Shown here: positions 26,832 to 35,623 of the stretch, piece by piece
Layout: the number at the start of each line of letters is the position of its first letter
How positions within the stretch are numbered: the first letter of the stretch is position 1
From: Paracoccaceae bacterium
GTDB taxonomy: Bacteria; Pseudomonadota; Alphaproteobacteria; Rhodobacterales; Rhodobacteraceae
DNA length: 64,000 nucleotides
NCBI GenBank assembly: GCA_014872815.1
Contig: WKFK01000014.1
Coordinates: 248,001 to 312,000 of the forward strand
Direction of reading: 5' to 3'
Made by a program: the position numbers and the translations under genes
Notes under the pieces: generated by a model
What the model saw: the letters and a program-made list of their open reading frames with translations, nothing else
Database searches by the model: none
Told to the model about the DNA's origin: nothing

Positions 26832-27550
26832 GTCTGCTGTCTGCAAGTGGAATATCTAAGCAGTACAACGGGTTGGCTGCTTTGTCTGACGTGTCGTTTG
26901 ACGTGCCGTCCGGACAGGTGCGCGCTTTGATCGGCCCAAATGGCGCGGGAAAAACAACGCTGGTCGGGGTGTTGTCTGGACGTATTCCACCGTCTAGCGG
27001 CTCTGTGCATTTTGCCGGACAGGATGTGACCACTTGGCCTGCGCACAAGCGTATTTCGCAAGGGATGGGTTATACGTTTCAGATCACCTCGATTTTTGCA
27101 GATCTGAGCGTGCGCGAAAACGTGGCTTTGGCCGCCCGGCGGCATCAAAAAAGCGCTGCCGTTGTCGACGCGATGGTGGAGGAAGCTCTGCTCAAGACTG
27201 GTCTGTGGGACCGAGTTGACGACATTGCCGGTACCTTAAGCTATGGTCACCAACGCCTGCTAGAAATTGCTATGGGATTGGCTCAGACGCCAAAACTGTT
27301 GATCTTGGATGAACCGACACAGGGTCTTACGGAAGGCGATGTGGAGGCTTTCAAGCGACTTATCAAGAGCCTACGCGGTGAAATCACCGTATTGCTGATC
27401 GAGCATAATATGGATGTGGTTATGCAACTTGCCGACGTCATTACCGTTTTGGAAGCCGGGCGCGTTTTGTTTGAAGGCATTCCAACAGATGTGAAAGCCA
27501 ACGCACTCGTGCGCGCGGCCTATCTTGGAGGCGGCGATGCTGAAACTTGA
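26828..27550 (+). CDS. ABC transporter ATP-binding protein, LivG type (second operon)
   Basis: A 240-residue ATPase: Walker A GPNGAGKTT, signature LSYGHQRLLE (a variant), Walker [12 protein letters not shown], and the LivG-type ending VRAAYLGGG. The start ATG lies inside the end of the LivM gene. Confidence 0.9.
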   Translation: MSLLSASGISKQYNGLAALSDVSFDVPSGQVRALIGPNGAGKTTLVGVLSGRIPPSSGSVHFAGQDVTTWPAHKRISQGMGYTFQITSIFADLSVRENVALAARRHQKSAAVVDAMVEEALLKTGLWDRVDDIAGTLSYGHQRLLEIAMGLAQTPKLLILDEPTQGLTEGDVEAFKRLIKSLRGEITVLLIEHNMDVVMQLADVITVLEAGRVLFEGIPTDVKANALVRAAYLGGGDAET

Positions 27551-28235
27551 AACCGTTTCCGCGGGATACGGTGCTGCGCAGGTACTGCGTGGCGTATCGT
27601 TTGAAGCGCATCCAGGGCAGATTTTGTGCCTCGTTGGGAGAAACGGGGCCGGAAAATCGACAACCATGAAGGCGATCATGGGCTTACTTCCTTTGATGGA
27701 AGGCCGAGTGTTGTGTGATGGTGCTGTTCTTTCTGACCTACCGCCACATAAAGTTCCAGCGCTTGGCGTAGGGTATGTGCCTCAAGGACGACGACTGTTT
27801 GGGGCACTGACCGTTGCAGAAAACCTTGCGGTTGGTTGCTTGACGTTTGGTAAGGGGAATGCGGCTTTAGACGAGGTCCTGGAAGTTTTCCCGAGACTTA
27901 AGGAACGACTGGCGCAACGCGCGAATACTCTAAGCGGGGGAGAACAACAAATGCTCGCTATGGGGCGTGCGATGTGTTTAAGGCCAAAGGTTCTGTTGCT
28001 GGATGAGCCCACAGAAGGCCTGCAACCCTCCATGGTCGCCGCCATTCGAAGTGCCGCAGATCATATGCGACAGCAGGGTGCTGCGGTGGTGTTGGTTGAG
28101 CAGCGTCTGGATGCGATTACCGCACTGGCGGATCAAGTTGTTATGCTGGAAAACGGACATCTACGAGGCACGCTCACCCGGTCTCAGTTGATGACGGAAG
28201 ACAGGGGTCTATTGGAAGCGCATCTTGGGGTCTAG
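27537..28235 (+). CDS. ABC transporter ATP-binding protein, LivF type (second operon)
   Basis: A 232-residue ATPase: Walker A GRNGAGKST, signature LSGGEQQML, Walker B VLLLDEPTEGLQP, ending LEAHLGV. It overlaps the LivG gene by 14 bases and ends the transporter operon, tail to tail with the MarR gene. Confidence 0.9.
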   Translation: MLKLETVSAGYGAAQVLRGVSFEAHPGQILCLVGRNGAGKSTTMKAIMGLLPLMEGRVLCDGAVLSDLPPHKVPALGVGYVPQGRRLFGALTVAENLAVGCLTFGKGNAALDEVLEVFPRLKERLAQRANTLSGGEQQMLAMGRAMCLRPKVLLLDEPTEGLQPSMVAAIRSAADHMRQQGAAVVLVEQRLDAITALADQVVMLENGHLRGTLTRSQLMTEDRGLLEAHLGV

Positions 28236-28270
28236 GTGGGGCTGTGAGTGTGTGTGGCCATAAAGCTCGG

Positions 28271-28720
28271 TCAGGTCAGCTTCTTAAGCAGCAGTAGAAA
28301 GATTGTTTGCTCCGCTTCGTTTAAGGGGGCAAGCGTGTCTTTCGTAATCTGATGCGCGGCTGGGGCCAGGGTTTCAAACAAATCCCACCCAGCAGCGGAA
28401 GGTTTCAGCAGCAGGCGTCTTTGATCGTTCTGATCAGGTGAGCTGATGATAAGGTCTTTGGCGCGGAGGCGATCAACAACGCCCTTGATCGTGGCTCCGT
28501 CCATGGCGGTCGCTCGCCCCAGAGCATTTTGTGACACAGCACCTAACTCACAAAGTTTGGCGAGTGCGGCAAATTGGGTTGGTGTTAGGTCCTTTATCCC
28601 TTCGGCAAAAATTGCCAGGTGTTTTTGATTGGCACGCCTCATGAGGTGGCCGACCTGGTCCTCTAGGGAGTAGCTATCGGCAGCGTCGGCAAGTGTTGAG
28701 GGCGGAGTATCGGAGGACAT
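28271..28720 (-). CDS. MarR-family transcriptional regulator
   Basis: A winged-helix repressor of about 149 residues. The recognition region (LTPTQFAALAKLCELGAVSQNALGRATAMDGATIKGVVDRL) and the wing (DLIISSPDQNDQRRLLL) are clear. ATG 28720 is preferred to the GTG at 28723. It is divergent from the molybdenum-hydroxylase genes and convergent with the transporter operon, so it most simply regulates the hydroxylase and possibly the transporter in response to an aromatic-type ligand. Confidence 0.88.
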   Translation of the reverse strand: MSSDTPPSTLADAADSYSLEDQVGHLMRRANQKHLAIFAEGIKDLTPTQFAALAKLCELGAVSQNALGRATAMDGATIKGVVDRLRAKDLIISSPDQNDQRRLLLKPSAAGWDLFETLAPAAHQITKDTLAPLNEAEQTIFLLLLKKLT

Positions 28721-28788
28721 CACAGCGGGCCTTTTGTGGGCGAACAGCTTGGTCTATTGTCAGAGCTGGAGGAGCCGTCGCTTTATCT

Positions 28789-28809
28789 ATTTGTGTACGC
28801 ACGAAAAAT
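28789..28809. promoter_or_regulatory. Candidate MarR operator between the regulator and the hydroxylase operon
   Basis: The segment around ATTTGTGTACGCACGAAAAAT is an imperfect palindrome with half-sites GTG and CAC flanked by A/T-rich arms. It lies about 45 bases upstream of the FAD-subunit start and about 80 from the MarR start. MarR sites are commonly palindromes of this size. This is positional inference only. Confidence 0.35.
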
Positions 28810-28842
28810 TCACGCTTTGCCCTGACGTTTGGAGAAGTCACC

Positions 28843-29685
28843 ATGGGGATATATCATCGACCAGGCAAGGTGAAAGATGCGCTCGCGGTATTGGCAGCAT
28901 CAAATGCGCGTCCTGTCGCTGGGTGCACGGACGTGTTTGCTGCGATGGAGAACCAAGAGCTGTCGGGCGACGTAGTTGATGTCACCCGTCTCCAAGAGCT
29001 CAAAGGTGTTCGCGAAGATTCAGATGGCTGGCGGATTGGCGCAGCAACAACATGGCGTGAGATCAGCCAGTTAGAGATGCCCCGCGCGTTTGAGATGCTG
29101 TTGCAATCCGGCAGAGAGATCGGGGGTGTCCAGGTTCAGAATTCCGGCACTATTGGCGGAAATATCTGTAACGCGTCACCGGCGGCAGACGGCGTTCCGC
29201 CTTTGTTAGCTCTGGACGCCTCTGTGGAGCTCATGTCCGTGCGCGGCACCCGATATATTAGGCTGAACGACTTTCTGACGGGAGCAGGCCGAAGTGTTTG
29301 CCAAAAAGACGAGTTGGTAAGCGCGATACTGATTCCAAAGAGCAGTGGGACCGGACACAGTCGCTTTCTGAAATTGGGTGCACGCAAACATTTGGTGATT
29401 TCAATTGCCATGGTGGCAGTCCGGTTGGACGTTGAGAATTCGGTCATAAAGACGGCCGCCATTGCTGTTGGTGCGTGCGGACCGGTGGCGAAGCGTGCGT
29501 TTGATTTGGAGATTGCTCTAATCGGCGCGGAGGTTGGCGAGGCCGCGGGGTTGGTCTCTCAGGACAATCTGGCCTCAATTATCGCACCCATTTCTGACAT
29601 CCGCGCGACCGCTGAGTATCGTGCCGAAGCGGCGCTAGAGCTAATCCGGAGAGGTTTGTTGGACGTGGCGGGTTCTTTCGCGTGA
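28843..29685 (+). CDS. Molybdenum hydroxylase FAD-binding (medium) subunit
   Basis: A 280-residue CoxM/HcrB-type subunit that carries FAD and passes electrons from the iron-sulfur centres to the acceptor. FAD-loop motifs are ARPVAGCTDVFAAM (about residue 27) and QNSGTIGGNICNASPAADG (about residue 97). The ATG at 28843 has GGAG eleven bases upstream; the longer open frame has no support. It overlaps the following fused subunit by four bases. Confidence 0.9.
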   Translation: MGIYHRPGKVKDALAVLAASNARPVAGCTDVFAAMENQELSGDVVDVTRLQELKGVREDSDGWRIGAATTWREISQLEMPRAFEMLLQSGREIGGVQVQNSGTIGGNICNASPAADGVPPLLALDASVELMSVRGTRYIRLNDFLTGAGRSVCQKDELVSAILIPKSSGTGHSRFLKLGARKHLVISIAMVAVRLDVENSVIKTAAIAVGACGPVAKRAFDLEIALIGAEVGEAAGLVSQDNLASIIAPISDIRATAEYRAEAALELIRRGLLDVAGSFA

Positions 29686-32384
29686 TTTCTTTTAAGATCA
29701 ACGGTGAAGAGCGGTCTGTTGACGGACCGTTTGGGCGCAGGCTTTCGCATGTCTTGCGGGATGACTTAGGGCTTCTTGGAACAAAGGTCGGGTGCGATTC
29801 AGGCGACTGTGGCGCGTGTACGGTGCTTTTGGATGGGCGTGCTGTCTGCGCTTGTCTCACGCCTGTGGCGCAAGTGGAAGGTTGCCATGTGGAAACCGTT
29901 GAGGGCTTAGGGAGCCCAACACCGAGTGCATTGCAGAAGGCGTTTTTGCGGCATGGAGCAGCGCAATGCGGTATTTGCACCCCTGGGATGCTGATGGCCG
30001 CTGAGGCATTGCTGAGACGAGATAAGTCACCAGAACGTGCGGCGGTAGAAGAGGCTCTTGCAGGCGTACTGTGTCGCTGCACTGGGTATCAGAAGATCAT
30101 CGACGCTGTTTTGGATGTGAGCGGTGAGAAGACGATACCTGTCTCACAAACCAGCCCGTCTGTTGGTAGCCGTTTGGAACGGGTGGATGGGGGTGAAAAA
30201 GTTCAAGGTCGAGAGTTGTTTGGCGCTGATTTTGTGCCTGATCGGGCTCTTTGGATCAAAGCCATACGCAGCCCTCATGCGTCAGCCACGTTCGAGTTAG
30301 GAGATTTTGATAATTGGGCAAACGAGAATGGCGTCCTCGTTTTTACTGCTGAGCACATACCGGGCAAGAATTGTTTTGGAGTGATTGAGCGCTTTGCCGA
30401 TCAGCCTGTTATGGCGGAAAAGGCTGTGCGTATGGTGGGCGAGTGTGTCGCGTTGGTCGCAGGCGACAAAGAGCTCATGGCGCGACTGGACTTAAGCTCA
30501 TTTCCGGTGACATGGCATCCAATGAAGGCGGTTGAGGGCGGTGATCCCGCCTGTCAGGAGCTGGTTCATGAGGCTCGTGCGGATAACGAGTTGATCAGAG
30601 GTTTGGTTCAACGAGGAAACGCGGATTTGGCTCTGTCTGAGGCTGCCTATGTCGTTGAAGGGTCTTTGGTCACGGGACATGTCGAGCATGCCTACATTGA
30701 GCCCGAAGCCGGTGCGGCTTGGATGGATGGCGATAGTCTCAATATCAGAGCCGCAACACAGGCGCCGGTGCTGGACCAGGAAACCACTGCAAAGGTATTG
30801 GGATTGCCTTTTGAGCGCGTCCGGATTCGACCAGCCGCGACGGGTGGTGGGTTTGGTGGGAAGCTGGACCTGTCCGTGGAACCCTTTGTGGGTTTAGTGA
30901 CCTTACTGACCGGTCGTCCAAGTCAAATGGTATATACGCGGCGCGAAAGCATGTCGGTCAGTACGAAAAGGCACCCAGCGGTGATGCACGCAAAAGTGGG
31001 AGCGGATGCCGACGGGCGGCTTGTCGGGATGTCATTTGATGGGGACTTTGATACGGGGGCCTATGCCAGTTGGGGCCCAACCGTGGCCGTGCGGGTCCCG
31101 GTGCACGCCAGTGGGCCTTATCTCCTTCCCAACTATCAAGCTAAAGCACGGGCTTTGCATACCAACGGCCCAATATCCGGCGCCTTTCGTGGATTTGGTG
31201 TGCCACAAGCAGCAGCATTGCAGGAAAGGTTATTTGATCAACTCGCGGATCAAATTGGAATGGATCGCTTGGCGTTTCGGCGGCAAAATGCGCTGGCGGA
31301 TAATGTGCCAACCGTTTGTGGGCAAAAACTGCAATCAGTTGGCATTGGCGCATGTTTGGAAGCCCTTCAACCTCCGTGGGATCGGGCTTTGCGGGAAGTG
31401 TCTGCTTTCAACGCGACAAGCGACCTCAAACGTCGGGGAGTAGGAGTTGCAAGTTGTTGGTATGGTTGCGGAAACACCGCCATGCCTAACCCTTCGACGA
31501 TCCGCATCGGCATTACATCTGAAGGTGAAATTTGTTTGCATCAAGGCGCGATGGATATCGGCCAAGGTGCCAATACCGTGATCACTCAGATCGCAGCAGA
31601 TACTTTAGGGATACCAATCGCCCAGTTTAGGTTAATCGGTCCTGATACTGCCGTGACCCCAGATTGTGGAAAGACATCTGCGAGCCGGCAAACAGTGATA
31701 TCTGGTAAGGCCGCCCTATTGGCGGCAAGTATGTTGCGTGCCCAGATTTTGCGACTGGCAAATATTGGGGAAAACGCGGACATCAAAGTGTCTGGCGGGA
31801 TTTTGTCTGTGTCGAACGGTGAGACGAAGCGGGAAATTCTTCTGGCATCTCTACCGGAAGACGCCTTCGGGTATGTGCTTCGGTCCGAAAAAACATATGA
31901 TCCTCCCACTGCTGCATTGGATGCAAGCGGGCAGGGGGCGCCCTATGCCGTTTATGGCTATGGCGCGCAGATGGCGGAAGTTGAAGTGGACATGAAGTTG
32001 GGCACTGTGAAAGTGCTCAAAATGACGGCTGCGCACGACCTGGGCAAGGTGATCAATCCCCTTTTGGCGGAAGGACAGATCGAGGGTGGCATCGCCCAAG
32101 GGTTGGGAATGGCACTTATGGAAGAGTATCATTCTGGCCAGACAGACAATCTGCATGACTACTTGATCCCGACTATTGGAGATGTGCCAGACATTGTATC
32201 GCATCTCATTGAGGTGCCGGATTCGGAAGGGCCCTTGGGGGCCAAAGGGATTGGTGAGCACGTGCTCATCCCGACGGCGCCTGCCATTTTGAACGCCATT
32301 CGGCATGCGACAGGCGCAGAAATTTCCCGTCTTCCGGCGCGTCCGGATCGCGTATTGGCTGCCATCAAATCAAGCCAGACATGA
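29682..32384 (+). CDS. Molybdenum hydroxylase, fused 2Fe-2S and molybdopterin subunit
   Basis: A 900-residue protein of the xanthine dehydrogenase/aldehyde oxidase family. Residues 1-150 carry two 2Fe-2S centres (CDSGDCGACTVLLDG; CGICTPGML with VLCRCTGYQ). Residues from about 165 to the end form the molybdopterin part, with GGGFGGK, GAFRGFGVPQ, the cofactor loop DIGQGANTVITQ, and the active-site Glu in GAKGIGEHVLI. The CO-dehydrogenase active loop is absent. The fusion resembles bacterial aldehyde oxidoreductase Mop in size, but here a separate FAD subunit is present. The start is GTG, overlapping the previous stop. The substrate is unknown; XdhC-type maturation genes are not in the window. 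Confidence 0.9.
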   Translation: MISFKINGEERSVDGPFGRRLSHVLRDDLGLLGTKVGCDSGDCGACTVLLDGRAVCACLTPVAQVEGCHVETVEGLGSPTPSALQKAFLRHGAAQCGICTPGMLMAAEALLRRDKSPERAAVEEALAGVLCRCTGYQKIIDAVLDVSGEKTIPVSQTSPSVGSRLERVDGGEKVQGRELFGADFVPDRALWIKAIRSPHASATFELGDFDNWANENGVLVFTAEHIPGKNCFGVIERFADQPVMAEKAVRMVGECVALVAGDKELMARLDLSSFPVTWHPMKAVEGGDPACQELVHEARADNELIRGLVQRGNADLALSEAAYVVEGSLVTGHVEHAYIEPEAGAAWMDGDSLNIRAATQAPVLDQETTAKVLGLPFERVRIRPAATGGGFGGKLDLSVEPFVGLVTLLTGRPSQMVYTRRESMSVSTKRHPAVMHAKVGADADGRLVGMSFDGDFDTGAYASWGPTVAVRVPVHASGPYLLPNYQAKARALHTNGPISGAFRGFGVPQAAALQERLFDQLADQIGMDRLAFRRQNALADNVPTVCGQKLQSVGIGACLEALQPPWDRALREVSAFNATSDLKRRGVGVASCWYGCGNTAMPNPSTIRIGITSEGEICLHQGAMDIGQGANTVITQIAADTLGIPIAQFRLIGPDTAVTPDCGKTSASRQTVISGKAALLAASMLRAQILRLANIGENADIKVSGGILSVSNGETKREILLASLPEDAFGYVLRSEKTYDPPTAALDASGQGAPYAVYGYGAQMAEVEVDMKLGTVKVLKMTAAHDLGKVINPLLAEGQIEGGIAQGLGMALMEEYHSGQTDNLHDYLIPTIGDVPDIVSHLIEVPDSEGPLGAKGIGEHVLIPTAPAILNAIRHATGAEISRLPARPDRVLAAIKSSQT

Positions 32385-32467
32385 CTGAGTGTCTGATCTA
32401 GATACGCCGACCTGTCATCACATTTGGGAACGAAGTGCACGATCGTTTAGATCGGAGAAAGTTCTGC

Positions 32468-33313
32468 CTAGTTGGCGTCTTTCATGACACGAGCGAGTGC
32501 GCAAAACTGTTCTAGGCTAACCACTTCGGCGCGATCTGTGGGTTTGATACCCGCAGCGATGAGGCGGTCTTCGATATCCGGAGCCTGTCCTTTAAGAGCG
32601 GCGCGGAGCATTTTACGGCGCTGGTTAAAGGCTGCTGCGACAATGCGAGACAGTGTATGGGCATCTGCCGGGTAACGCGGCTCGGGCAAAGCGGTTAGAT
32701 GCACGACCGCGGAGTGTACTTTGGGCGGAGGTGAAAACGCACCGGGCGGCAGAGACATAACGATGTTGGCGTTGGTACGCCATTGCGACAGGATGGCGAG
32801 CCGACCATAGGCTTTTGAGCCGGGCTGCGCCGTAATGCGCTCTGCAACTTCGCGTTGGAACATCAGGGTCAGGCTTTGCCAGAACGGCGGCCACTTTTTG
32901 GGGGTGAGCCACCGCACCAGAAGTTCCGTGCCAACGTTGTAAGGCAGATTGGCGGCGACGCGGATGGGCGGCGTGAGGTGGCTTAAGGGATCAACTTCCA
33001 GCGCGTCCCCGTTGATGACCTCGAGGCGTCCTGGATAGGCGTCCGCGATTTCTGCTAGCGCTGGCATACAACGGTGGTCTTTCTCGATCGCGAGGACTTT
33101 ACGTGCACCTTCTGCGAGCAGACCACGGGTCAGGCCGCCGGGGCCTGGGCCAATTTCCAACACATCGCAATCGGTTAGCTCGCCCGCACGGCGCGCAATT
33201 TTGGCCGTGAGATTGAGATCTAAGAGAAAGTTCTGTCCCAAGGATTTACGGGCGGAGAGGCCGTGGGTATCGATCACCTGACGCAGCGTGGGAAGATCAT
33301 CAATCGCGCTCAT
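32468..33313 (-). CDS. rsmA: 16S rRNA (adenine1518-N6/adenine1519-N6)-dimethyltransferase
   Basis: Ribosome maturation enzyme (KsgA) that dimethylates two adjacent adenines of the 16S 3' hairpin. The 281 residues include [10 protein letters not shown], the SAM-binding [16 protein letters not shown] and the catalytic NLPYNVGT. Family-typical [13 protein letters not shown] lies near the C-terminus. It is the last gene of the lptF-lptG-lptD-surA-pdxA-rsmA row, about 75 bases after pdxA. Confidence 0.95.
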   Translation of the reverse strand: MSAIDDLPTLRQVIDTHGLSARKSLGQNFLLDLNLTAKIARRAGELTDCDVLEIGPGPGGLTRGLLAEGARKVLAIEKDHRCMPALAEIADAYPGRLEVINGDALEVDPLSHLTPPIRVAANLPYNVGTELLVRWLTPKKWPPFWQSLTLMFQREVAERITAQPGSKAYGRLAILSQWRTNANIVMSLPPGAFSPPPKVHSAVVHLTALPEPRYPADAHTLSRIVAAAFNQRRKMLRAALKGQAPDIEDRLIAAGIKPTDRAEVVSLEQFCALARVMKDAN

Positions 33314-33352
33314 GCAAATAGCCTTGGTTTGGGCGGCTGCGCCGCGGGTAGA

Positions 33353-33372
33353 TGCCTCCGGCGGGGATATTT
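33353..33372 (+). repeat. Dispersed 20-base repeat, copy 1
   Basis: TGCCTCCGGCGGGGATATTT occurs here between pdxA and rsmA, and again, identical over 20 bases, at 54451-54470. Both copies are intergenic and in the same orientation. From memory, similar CCTCCGGCGGG-ATATTT elements are scattered in many Rhodobacteraceae genomes. The CCTCCGGCGGGG core can form a small hairpin. Confidence 0.7.
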
Positions 33373-33388
33373 CCCGTCAAATGAAGGG

Positions 33389-34357
33389 TCAAGTGCTTTG
33401 TGCCATTCGTGCCGCCAAGCGCAAGGCGGCAATGGTACTGGACGGATTGGCCTTGCCGGTACCGGCGATATCGAACGCGGTGCCGTGATCCGGTGAGGTT
33501 CGAATAAAGGGGAGGCCAAGGGTGACATTCACACCACCGTCAAAATCGAGGGTCTTGATCGGGATCAGGGCTTGATCGTGATAGGTGCAGATTGCCACGT
33601 CATAACGCGCACGGGCAGCAGCGTGAAACATTGTGTCAGCCGGCAATGGCCCTGATATGTCAAAACCTTCGTCACGCAATTTGTCGATCACTGGAACAAT
33701 AGTGGCTGCATCTTCGTGTCCCATTGCTCCACCTTCGCCCGCATGGGGATTTAGGCCTGCCACAGCGATGCGCGGGCTTTGGATACCAAACTGTGACTGG
33801 AGACCCTTGGCGGTGATGCGGATGGTGTCTTCAAGCAGAGCGGGGGTCAGAGCTTTTGGGACCTCAGACAGCGGGATATGAATGGTTGCTGGCACCACCC
33901 GTAACAGATCAGATGCAAGCATCATGACCACGTCATCCACCCCTGCAAGATCTGCGAGGTATTCCGTGTGACCGGGAAATGGGAAATCAGCCCCGTCTTT
34001 GAGCGCTTTTTTGTGGATTGGCAGCGTGCAGACAGCACTTGCTTCGCCAGTCATTGCCAAGTCCACTGCCTGGGCAATCACATCAATGACACCTTCAGCA
34101 TTGTCTGAATGTGGGGTTCCTGGCGTCCGTGTTGCGGCAAAAGGATGCGGCAAAACAGGCAGGGCGTCTGCCATGACCTCAATTGCCTCTTCTGGGCCTT
34201 GCAGCACTCTATGAGGCACCGTGCCGGGCAAATGGGTGGGGTCTGCAATTAGAAAAAATGGAACCTCACTATTAAGTGCGGTCCAGGCCTTTTCTGCAAT
34301 CTCCAGTCCGACACCCGCGGGCTCCCCACAGGTAAGGGCGATGGGGGCAAAACTCAT
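33389..34357 (-). CDS. pdxA: 4-hydroxythreonine-4-phosphate dehydrogenase
   Basis: Metal-dependent dehydrogenase of pyridoxal 5'-phosphate synthesis, 322 residues. Metal-ligand and family motifs are seen in GHTEYLADLAG, AGLNPHAGEGGAMG and CTYHDQALIPIK. The N-terminal motif reads GEPAGVG where many homologues have GDPAGIG, a mild change. The start overlaps the surA stop by four bases, so the two genes are coupled. Confidence 0.95.
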   Translation of the reverse strand: MSFAPIALTCGEPAGVGLEIAEKAWTALNSEVPFFLIADPTHLPGTVPHRVLQGPEEAIEVMADALPVLPHPFAATRTPGTPHSDNAEGVIDVIAQAVDLAMTGEASAVCTLPIHKKALKDGADFPFPGHTEYLADLAGVDDVVMMLASDLLRVVPATIHIPLSEVPKALTPALLEDTIRITAKGLQSQFGIQSPRIAVAGLNPHAGEGGAMGHEDAATIVPVIDKLRDEGFDISGPLPADTMFHAAARARYDVAICTYHDQALIPIKTLDFDGGVNVTLGLPFIRTSPDHGTAFDIAGTGKANPSSTIAALRLAARMAQST

Positions 34358-35601
34358 TTTTCAATGATCCGGGCTTGCGCGCGCAGCTGACTGAGATAGC
34401 TATTGGCATAGCTTTCCAGTCGAAGATTACGCAGGGATTGAGCGACGTCCTCACGAGAGAGTTCTGCATCGTTGATTTCGGCTGTGCGGCCACAAAGCAT
34501 CAAGACAATCAGGTTGTGTCCATCTGCCGAAGTGAGATTTGTGGAAATCTCATTGTCGTCCAGCTTTGCCAGTTCAATCGCGACATCCCGTGGAATTTCG
34601 TTTGGTTTTTGCGTTTCGCGGAACAACCGTTCCGCAGGTAATCCATGGCCGACACCGTACAAGTCGTCACATTTGTCCACTTCGGATCGTACCCGTGTAG
34701 CTTCCTCAAGAGCCTCCTCGGATCGGCCACCGGGGATGTAGAATTTTGCATAGTCAATCGCTGAGTAGCGTGGCGTGCTGCGACCCGTTTCCGCAATGCC
34801 ACGCAATTGAAACAATGCAATGGCGTTGGGCAGTTGCAGTGGAGGGGTTACCTCGCCTTTCCGCAGGCCAGAAATAACAGGGCGTAGGGGAGCGGGTAGG
34901 TTTGTGACATTCATCCAGTCGACATGTCCGCCGTTTTCTTTTGTACCCGAGGCGGAGTAGATTCGTGCTGCAGATTCAAATTCCGAGAAGCTGCTGAGCT
35001 CAGAAATTTGAGCTGCCAGGCTGTCTACCTGTGCTTTGGTTTGTGGCGTGACTGGAATGATGATTTCAGACAGTAGAACACGTACGCCGCCCTGACCGCT
35101 AGATTGGGCGATTGCGCGGTCAATTTCTTCTTCGCTGACTTGCGCGTTCGCACCGAAGCGAGTTTGGACGACGCCACCCCAAGCGATCTGGGATGAAAGA
35201 AAGTCTCTTAGGGCTTCCTCTGAAATACCTTCAGCTGCCAGCGCTTTTAGCATGTCCTCAGGTTTCATGTTTACGCGTTTGGCAAAGCTTTCCAGCCCGG
35301 AGACAATTCCTTCCTCAGAAGGTGCAATGCCAGCTTGACGGGCTGCTTGCAATTTTAGGCGGTCTTCAATCAACTGTTCGCGTGCAAGCTCAAGAGGGTC
35401 GCCCGGTGCGCTCATGATCACCAAGAGCCGAGCCCGCTGCTCAATCTCAAAATACGTTACGGCCGAGTCATTGACGATCACTGCAGGGCTAAAAGCGTTT
35501 TGTGCGTGAACAGGCATATTGAGCAGTCCGACAATGGCACAGACGCTCGAAGTTTTGGCGAGGGCGCTGAGCGCGGAACGGATCATGGTGCGTGACATCA
35601 T
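34354..35601 (-). CDS. surA: SurA-like periplasmic chaperone / peptidyl-prolyl isomerase
   Basis: Periplasmic folding factor for outer-membrane proteins, 415 residues. A signal peptide (ALAKTSSVCAIVGLLNMPVHAQ) is followed by a SurA N-terminal chaperone region (AVIVNDSAVTYFEIEQRARLL) and one parvulin-like domain (LSEIIIPVTP to NAIALFQLRGI, about residues 190-300). ATG 35601 is preferred because AGGAAG lies upstream; the frame extends to 35643 into the end of lptD. The position after lptD matches the role of SurA in LptD assembly. Confidence 0.88.
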   Translation of the reverse strand: MMSRTMIRSALSALAKTSSVCAIVGLLNMPVHAQNAFSPAVIVNDSAVTYFEIEQRARLLVIMSAPGDPLELAREQLIEDRLKLQAARQAGIAPSEEGIVSGLESFAKRVNMKPEDMLKALAAEGISEEALRDFLSSQIAWGGVVQTRFGANAQVSEEEIDRAIAQSSGQGGVRVLLSEIIIPVTPQTKAQVDSLAAQISELSSFSEFESAARIYSASGTKENGGHVDWMNVTNLPAPLRPVISGLRKGEVTPPLQLPNAIALFQLRGIAETGRSTPRYSAIDYAKFYIPGGRSEEALEEATRVRSEVDKCDDLYGVGHGLPAERLFRETQKPNEIPRDVAIELAKLDDNEISTNLTSADGHNLIVLMLCGRTAEINDAELSREDVAQSLRNLRLESYANSYLSQLRAQARIIEK

Positions 35602-35623
35602 TTGGATGGGTACTTCCTGCAGG

